Shown: piece after piece, positions 6,673 to 10,813 of the stretch
Numbering within the stretch: position 1 is the stretch's first letter
Layout: each line of letters starts with the position of its first letter
Assembly (NCBI GenBank): GCA_025054735.1
Contig: JANWZG010000096.1
Coordinates: 1-10,813 of the forward strand
DNA from: Cyanobacteriota bacterium
GTDB lineage: Bacteria > Cyanobacteriota > Cyanobacteriia > SKYG9
DNA: 10,813 nt
Reading direction: 5' to 3'
The notes under the pieces: model-generated
Seen by the model: the letters and a program-made list of their open reading frames with translations, nothing else
Databases searched by the model: none
What the model was told of the DNA's origin: nothing
Program-made: the position numbers and the translations under genes

Positions 6673-7668
6673 ATGAATGTAGATGACCTCTTGCATCGGT
6701 ATGAAACTGGGGCGCTTGATTTTAGCAATACAAACCTAAGTCGTAAAAATCTATACGGGTTGGATTTGATTGGGGTTGATCTACAAGGTGCAGACTTACA
6801 TGGGGCTACCCTAGCACTTACCTATCTCAATCGAGCCAACTTTCGGCGGGCAAACCTAGCACAAATTCGCCTTATGGGTGCTAATCTTAACCAGGCAATC
6901 TTGATGGAAACAAACCTGCGTGATGCTGACTTACATGGTGCTAGTTTGCAAGAAGCAATGCTGTGCGCTGCCAACCTTGCATTTGCTAGTTTGATTGATG
7001 CCAATTTAACCAATGCTGACCTACGAGGTGCTGACTTAAGTGCTGCTAACCTGAGTGGAGCCTGTTTACGGGGTGCTAATCTGCGCGAAGAGAGCCGACT
7101 GTATCCCCCTGTTAGTCTTAGGGGAGCAAATCTAGAGGGTACTGACCTACGGGGTGCTAATTTAACCAGTGCTGATTTAAGCAAAGCCAACCTTAGGGGA
7201 GCCGATTTACGTGAGGCTACACTCCGCTACGCTGTCTTGACTGATGCCAACTTGGAAGGTGCAACGTTAGATAACGCTACCCTTATGGATGCTAACTTGA
7301 CCCATGCCCGCCTGAACCAAGCTCGATTGCGAATGACTAACTTAGCGCGAGCGACCTTAGCAGAAGCCTCATTGGTTGAGGCTAATTTAGCCTATAGCAC
7401 GCTAGCAGATGTGAAGGCGAGTAAGGCCAACTTTCAGCGCGCAAGCTTAGAGCAAGCACGACTGAACCGAGCTGATCTGAGCCGGGCAAACTTGAGCTAT
7501 GCAAACTTAGCTGAAGCAGTCCTGACTGAAGCCTATTTAGCGCGAGCCAACCTCAGCAACGCTGACCTACAGGAGGCCAATCTAGCCAAGGCTGAAATCA
7601 GCGGTGCTAACTTACTGCAAGCCAAACTCAAAGGTGCAACTATGCCCGATGGGCGCGCTGGTCGCTAA
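6673..7668 (+). CDS. Pentapeptide-repeat protein
   Basis: A 331-residue protein made almost entirely of A(D/N)LxX pentapeptides, predicted to fold into a right-handed square beta-helix. No signal peptide or membrane segment is visible, so it should be cytosolic. A short N-terminal cap (MNVDDLLHRYETGALDFS) precedes the repeats. The central Leu/Phe falls every fifth residue from L22 to L137. Residues about 138-148 (REESRLYPPV) interrupt the helix and shift the register by two, after which repeats run from L149 to about residue 321. The ending GATMPDG is typical of cyanobacterial members. These proteins act by shape, for example as DNA mimics or scaffolds, and most cyanobacterial ones have no known role. 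The gene starts 17 bases after the cyclase stop on the same strand, so cotranscription and a related role are likely. No Shine-Dalgarno is seen; the ATG at 6673 is the first that gives the full cap. Confidence 0.93.
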   Translation: MNVDDLLHRYETGALDFSNTNLSRKNLYGLDLIGVDLQGADLHGATLALTYLNRANFRRANLAQIRLMGANLNQAILMETNLRDADLHGASLQEAMLCAANLAFASLIDANLTNADLRGADLSAANLSGACLRGANLREESRLYPPVSLRGANLEGTDLRGANLTSADLSKANLRGADLREATLRYAVLTDANLEGATLDNATLMDANLTHARLNQARLRMTNLARATLAEASLVEANLAYSTLADVKASKANFQRASLEQARLNRADLSRANLSYANLAEAVLTEAYLARANLSNADLQEANLAKAEISGANLLQAKLKGATMPDGRAGR

Positions 7669-7710
7669 CACTGCGCACTATTAGCTGCTAGTGGTTTGTA
7701 CAGAGTTAGG

Positions 7711-10035
7711 CTAGAACCGTTCACCAATGCCGAAGTGAATTCGACTGTTGCCTAGGTCATTGATGCCGTAGTCAATCCGCAGGGGACCAAGTGGAGTTTG
7801 CACCCGCAGGCCCAAACCATAACCAAAACCACTACCTGGCTTTTGACGGATTCCTGCTGGGTTGCCTAAAACACTAGATGCTGTGCCCAAGTCACTGGCG
7901 ACATCGACAAACAACGCTCCGCCTACGATCGAAATCAGAGGGAACCGATATTCAGCCGTAGCCTGTACAAAACTGCGACCACTGCCTAGGCCACCTTCTT
8001 CATACCCCCGGACAGAGTTGACACCACCCAAGGCAAAGGCTTCATAGGGAGGCAAATCTCCTAAAACCGTTCCTGCCTGGACGTTGAAGGCTAGGGCTTG
8101 AGGCTCATTGGGATTAAAGTTTAGAAACTGTACAGGGACGTAGAAACTATAGCTACCACGTACTCGGTTGTAAAAGATGTTGCCACTTCCTAGGGGGACG
8201 GTTTGCTCCATCCCCAGCCTAAGTAGAGAACCACTAGTAGGACGCAATGGGTCGTTGCGCTGATCACGAGCAAACCCAAGCTGGAAGGAGTACAAATCAT
8301 CTACGCCTGAGCGGCTAAAGGTCAGTGGGTTCCCAAACTGGTCATTACCGACAATGTTGCGGTTAAAGTCACGAGTTGATACCAACTGATATTGGAAGCC
8401 AACGGAACCAGTCCAGCCACCGCCAAGGGGACGAGAAAAACTAAAACCAGCACCTAGACGATCGATCCGGGGAACATCGCCATTGGGCAAGCGTACTTCT
8501 TGGCGACCCCCATCAAACACTAGCGAAATCGATCGTCGATTAAACACGTTAACCGAGTAAGACGTGCGCAAGGGATCACCACCAATCCAGGGGTCTGTAA
8601 AGCTAATATCAAACAACTGTTCCCGCTCACCAAGCTGGAACTCAGCGCCAAATTTTTGGTTATTGCCACCAAAGTTTTGCTCTTGATAGCTAATTGTGCC
8701 AAAGATGCCGCTAGCCGAGCTAATACCAGCACCCGCCGCTACTGAGCCAGTGCTACGCTCAACCACATTGGCAATCACAATCAGTTTGCGAGGGTCACTA
8801 CCAGGGCTAAAGGATAGGCGAACATCGTCAAAAATGCCTAACCTGAATACGCGCTCGAGGTCGGCTTCTGCCTGCGATCGTTGAAACACGCTACCAGGCT
8901 TGAGTGAAAACTCACGGGTAATAATGAACTCACGAGTTCGACCACGAATCGGTTGCCCATTATCATCCGTAGGGCTGCCATCCTTGGTCAAAAATTGAAC
9001 CTTAATGTCCTCAATGACCCCTTCAGCTACAGCTAGGGTAACGGTTCCATCTTCAGCGACTTGGGGGGCTTCAACCACTTGGGCCAGCACATACCCATTG
9101 TCCTGATACCACTTATTCAACTCTTGCACACTATTCTGGAATGTCCGGAGGTTGAGGATTTTGCCATACTGGGGTGAAAAAATCTTATCAATCACCTCAT
9201 CAGGAAGAACAGGCTTGCCATCCACGATCGCCCGATCCGGAATGACAACCCTAGTCAACACAGGGTTAGGCGTAACCACAAATGTAATCCGCACACCCAG
9301 GGGAGTATCTTCTGGAGTGACCCCCACCCGCGAAAAGAACCCTGTCGCAAAGACAGCATTCACATCCTGTTGCAGCTCACTTTGAGTGGTGGTGCGCCCT
9401 GGACGAATTCTGACAGCATTGTAGACAGCAGTTTGCAATTCCATGTCGTCGGTGCCGCTGACCAAGATTTCAGCTACCAGCACCCGTGGCTCCACTGTAG
9501 TGGATGGGGCACTAGGAACGGGCAAGGTGGGGGGAGGAGCTGGGTTGACAGGTTCAGCAGGCGGCTGTTCAGGCACAGGAGGTTGGGCATCTAAGGTTGG
9601 TGGCGGCGGCCCCTGGTTAAAGTCAATGCGATTGGGAGTTTCTTGGGTAGGAACATTCTCTACACCCGGTTGAGGTCTCACTGGTGGTGTGATTACAGGT
9701 GCTTCAGAACCTTGGGGGCTAGTTGGAGTCTGGGCAGTAGAAAATGCAGGCTGTACAGTAAGGCTAGGTTGGGCCACGACTGGTATGACACCAGAAACAA
9801 GTAGGTTACTCACAGTAGCAGCTTTGCCCGTCAATCCAGTTGATAGCACCATAGACTCACTGGTCAGTGGTGCAGGTGAAGGCAAAGCACTACCAGCAGG
9901 CTGAGAAGGTTGGCCCTTGGTATCCTCCACTGGATAGTAGAGGGCCTGAGCGTTAACTACGTTCCCAAACGCTAACACTGGCAAAATGCCCACTAATGGC
10001 AAAAATAGGCTTGATGAAAATCGCATTGATCCCAT
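7711..10035 (-). CDS. bamA: BamA/Omp85 outer-membrane assembly factor with three POTRA domains
   Basis: Inserts beta-barrel proteins into the outer membrane; cyanobacterial relative of chloroplast Toc75. I choose the ATG at 10035 (774 residues): it begins a signal peptide ending near VVNAQA. An in-frame TTG at 10071 would add 12 residues before it; AGGA lies 11 bases upstream of the ATG. Numbering from the ATG, a low-complexity Pro/Gln/Thr-rich linker runs to about 182. POTRA 1 is about 184-256, POTRA 2 about 257-338, POTRA 3 about 339-427. The 16-strand barrel domain fills 428-774, with the conserved loop-6 motif VRGY at 675-678 and a C-terminal phenylalanine (HFGIGERF) as beta-signal. Three POTRAs and a long proline-rich N-terminus fit cyanobacterial Omp85 rather than the five-POTRA proteobacterial form. 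The stop lies 42 bases from the convergent pentapeptide gene, so no lipid A genes follow it directly. Confidence 0.94.
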   Translation of the reverse strand: MGSMRFSSSLFLPLVGILPVLAFGNVVNAQALYYPVEDTKGQPSQPAGSALPSPAPLTSESMVLSTGLTGKAATVSNLLVSGVIPVVAQPSLTVQPAFSTAQTPTSPQGSEAPVITPPVRPQPGVENVPTQETPNRIDFNQGPPPPTLDAQPPVPEQPPAEPVNPAPPPTLPVPSAPSTTVEPRVLVAEILVSGTDDMELQTAVYNAVRIRPGRTTTQSELQQDVNAVFATGFFSRVGVTPEDTPLGVRITFVVTPNPVLTRVVIPDRAIVDGKPVLPDEVIDKIFSPQYGKILNLRTFQNSVQELNKWYQDNGYVLAQVVEAPQVAEDGTVTLAVAEGVIEDIKVQFLTKDGSPTDDNGQPIRGRTREFIITREFSLKPGSVFQRSQAEADLERVFRLGIFDDVRLSFSPGSDPRKLIVIANVVERSTGSVAAGAGISSASGIFGTISYQEQNFGGNNQKFGAEFQLGEREQLFDISFTDPWIGGDPLRTSYSVNVFNRRSISLVFDGGRQEVRLPNGDVPRIDRLGAGFSFSRPLGGGWTGSVGFQYQLVSTRDFNRNIVGNDQFGNPLTFSRSGVDDLYSFQLGFARDQRNDPLRPTSGSLLRLGMEQTVPLGSGNIFYNRVRGSYSFYVPVQFLNFNPNEPQALAFNVQAGTVLGDLPPYEAFALGGVNSVRGYEEGGLGSGRSFVQATAEYRFPLISIVGGALFVDVASDLGTASSVLGNPAGIRQKPGSGFGYGLGLRVQTPLGPLRIDYGINDLGNSRIHFGIGERF

Positions 10036-10076
10036 TGTGATTATCGTCCTAACACATCCACACACCGTCAACCGGA

Positions 10077-10103
10077 ATCATACTATTAAGTTGTGGCTAG
10101 CAA
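10077..10103 (-). promoter_or_regulatory. Possible bamA promoter
   Basis: On the minus strand TTGCTA (10098-10103) and TATGAT (10077-10082) are separated by 15 bases, two short of the usual spacing. The -10 matches the consensus at five of six positions. It would give a leader of roughly 30-40 bases. Weak evidence. Confidence 0.25.
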
Positions 10104-10320
10104 CCACTACTCTTAGCTGGCAATTGCAGCATAGTCTATCCATGAGCAATTTGCCCGTGGGTAGTTATCGTTGCAGCCAGTTTAGTATGCCTATTTCTTG
10201 GGCTTATGGCAATTATGTTCTAAGCAATAGGAAAGGGTTGCCTAGCCGCTAAGCAGCCACAACTGCTGAAAACCACAACTGCAATATGATTCTCGATAGA
10301 ATTGATGATTCTGACTTGGA

Positions 10321-10326
10321 GATAAT
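10321..10326 (+). promoter_or_regulatory. Possible -10 element of rsmI
   Basis: GATAAT matches TATAAT at five of six positions and lies 30 bases before the rsmI ATG. No good -35 is seen at 17 bases. AGGGG at 10341-10345 would then be in the leader as a ribosome-binding site. Confidence 0.25.
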
Positions 10327-10356
10327 GGCATTAGTTCCGTAGGGGCAAACTTTGTC

Positions 10357-10813
10357 ATGGGCACACTGTATGTTGTGGCAACGCCGATCGGCAATCTGGA
10401 TGATATGACCTTTCGAGCGGTGCAGACATTGCGAGCTGTCACCCTAATTGCAGCAGAAGATACTCGTCATACTGCTAAGTTGCTACACCATTTCCACATC
10501 ACAACACCCCAACTGAGCTACCACGAGCATAACTGCCATACCCGCCTGCCAGAGTTGCTAGCACGGCTGCGCCAGGGAGAGACTATCGCCCTCGTGAGTG
10601 ATGCAGGTATGCCAGGAATTTCTGATCCGGGTACTGAACTGGTGCAAGCCTGTGTAGCTGAGGGCATTCCTGTGGTGCCCATTCCAGGATGTAGTGCAGT
10701 GGTGACCGCATTGAGTGCCTCAGGGTTAGCGACTGACCGCTTCGTCTTCGAGGGATTTTTGCCACCTAAACGGCAGGCAAGGCAGGCCTACCTTCAGCAG
10801 TTGCAAACCGAAT
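10357..10813 (+). CDS. rsmI: 16S rRNA (cytidine-1402-2'-O)-methyltransferase, N-terminal 152 codons (cut by right edge)
   Basis: Uses S-adenosylmethionine to methylate the 2'-hydroxyl of C1402 in the 16S rRNA decoding centre. The frame is open from the ATG at 10357 to the window edge, about half of the usual ~280 residues. Family motifs appear in order: LYVVATPIGNLDDMTFRA at the start, IAAEDTRHTAKLL at 31-43, SYHEHN at 54-59, the glycine-rich ALVSDAGMPGISDPG at 78-92, and PIPGCSAVVTALSASGL at 108-124. In the last motif the family usually has GPSA, and here C112 replaces the proline. GFLPPK at 133-138 is also typical. AGGGG lies 11 bases upstream of the start. It is divergent from bamA and likely has its own promoter. 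Confidence 0.95.
   Translation, partial: MGTLYVVATPIGNLDDMTFRAVQTLRAVTLIAAEDTRHTAKLLHHFHITTPQLSYHEHNCHTRLPELLARLRQGETIALVSDAGMPGISDPGTELVQACVAEGIPVVPIPGCSAVVTALSASGLATDRFVFEGFLPPKRQARQAYLQQLQTE

Larger units (their letters stand above)
10036..10356. promoter_or_regulatory. Divergent intergenic region between bamA and rsmI
   Basis: These 321 bases carry both promoters and no convincing gene. Small structures seen: GCAATTGC at 10120-10127, a hairpin AGCAG-CCACAA-CTGCT at 10252-10267, a direct repeat CCACAACTGC at 10257-10266 and 10273-10282, and ATTCT-CGAT-AGAAT at 10289-10302. The repeats fall about 75-105 bases before rsmI, where a regulator could bind, but all are short. Confidence 0.4.

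Noticed and set aside
6822..7190. Minus-strand open frame of 122 codons opposite the pentapeptide gene, rich in Ala, Pro, Leu, Arg and Ser
   Set aside because: It is the antisense reading of the 15-base periodic pentapeptide DNA. The same repetition keeps it free of stops, and it has no domain of its own.
7676..7693. Inverted repeat CACTA-8-TAGTG between the convergent pentapeptide and bamA genes, as a bidirectional terminator
   Set aside because: The stem is only five pairs with two G-C pairs, an eight-base loop and no proper T-run on either strand.
9370..9673. Plus-strand open frames opposite the bamA N-terminal region, Gly-rich
   Set aside because: They are antisense shadows of the proline-rich linker (CCN codons read as NGG), without homology.
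10036..10071. TTG at 10071 as the bamA start, adding 12 residues
   Set aside because: The added residues (MTVCGCVRTIIT) precede a normal signal peptide that begins at the ATG at 10035, and TTG starts are rarer.
1..10813. Transposons, CRISPR arrays, tRNA/rRNA genes, attachment sites and toxin-antitoxin pairs
   Set aside because: Looked for and not seen. No transposase, integrase, spaced direct repeats or cloverleaf was found, and the genes have a uniform cyanobacterial character.

Overview
This window looks like chromosomal DNA from a cyanobacterium. Three things point that way. The proteins are cyanobacterial in type: a short-form RNase E/G, a radical SAM protein fused to DUF2344, an Omp85/BamA with three POTRA domains behind a proline-rich N-terminus, and a pentapeptide-repeat protein. 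The hexamer CGATCG, core of the cyanobacterial HIP1 element, occurs at least 18 times by hand count, where chance predicts about 2-3. Base composition is moderate, and both ends cut through genes.

Layout from left to right: (1) 1-1134, minus strand, the N-terminal 378 codons of RNase E (rne), running off the left edge. (2) 1135-1776, about 640 bases without a convincing gene, holding the rne leader/promoter region, a 15-base palindrome and a 40-base imperfect hairpin. (3) 1777-4425, minus strand, an 882-residue radical SAM/DUF2344 fusion protein. (4) A 184-base divergent intergenic region. (5) 4610-6655, plus strand, a soluble class III nucleotide cyclase with an unnamed ~90-residue repeat present three times in its C-terminal half. 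(6) 6673-7668, plus strand, a pentapeptide-repeat protein 17 bases downstream, probably cotranscribed with the cyclase. (7) 7711-10035, minus strand, BamA/Omp85, convergent with the pair. (8) 10036-10356, a divergent promoter region. (9) 10357 to the right edge, plus strand, the first 152 codons of rsmI, the 16S rRNA C1402 2'-O-methyltransferase.

Four of the six genes are recognisable: RNA processing (rne), ribosomal RNA modification (rsmI), outer-membrane assembly (bamA), and an uncharacterised radical SAM protein often found beside RNase E/G. The less described part is the cyclase/pentapeptide pair: a cyclase with all six catalytic residues joined to three copies of a repeat I cannot name, next to a solenoid protein that could be a partner. 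I see no mobile element, CRISPR array, tRNA, rRNA or prophage, and no sign of recent transfer. I do not see a clear-cut new defence or metabolic system. The repeat domain, the two inverted repeats upstream of rne and the radical SAM protein are the best leads.
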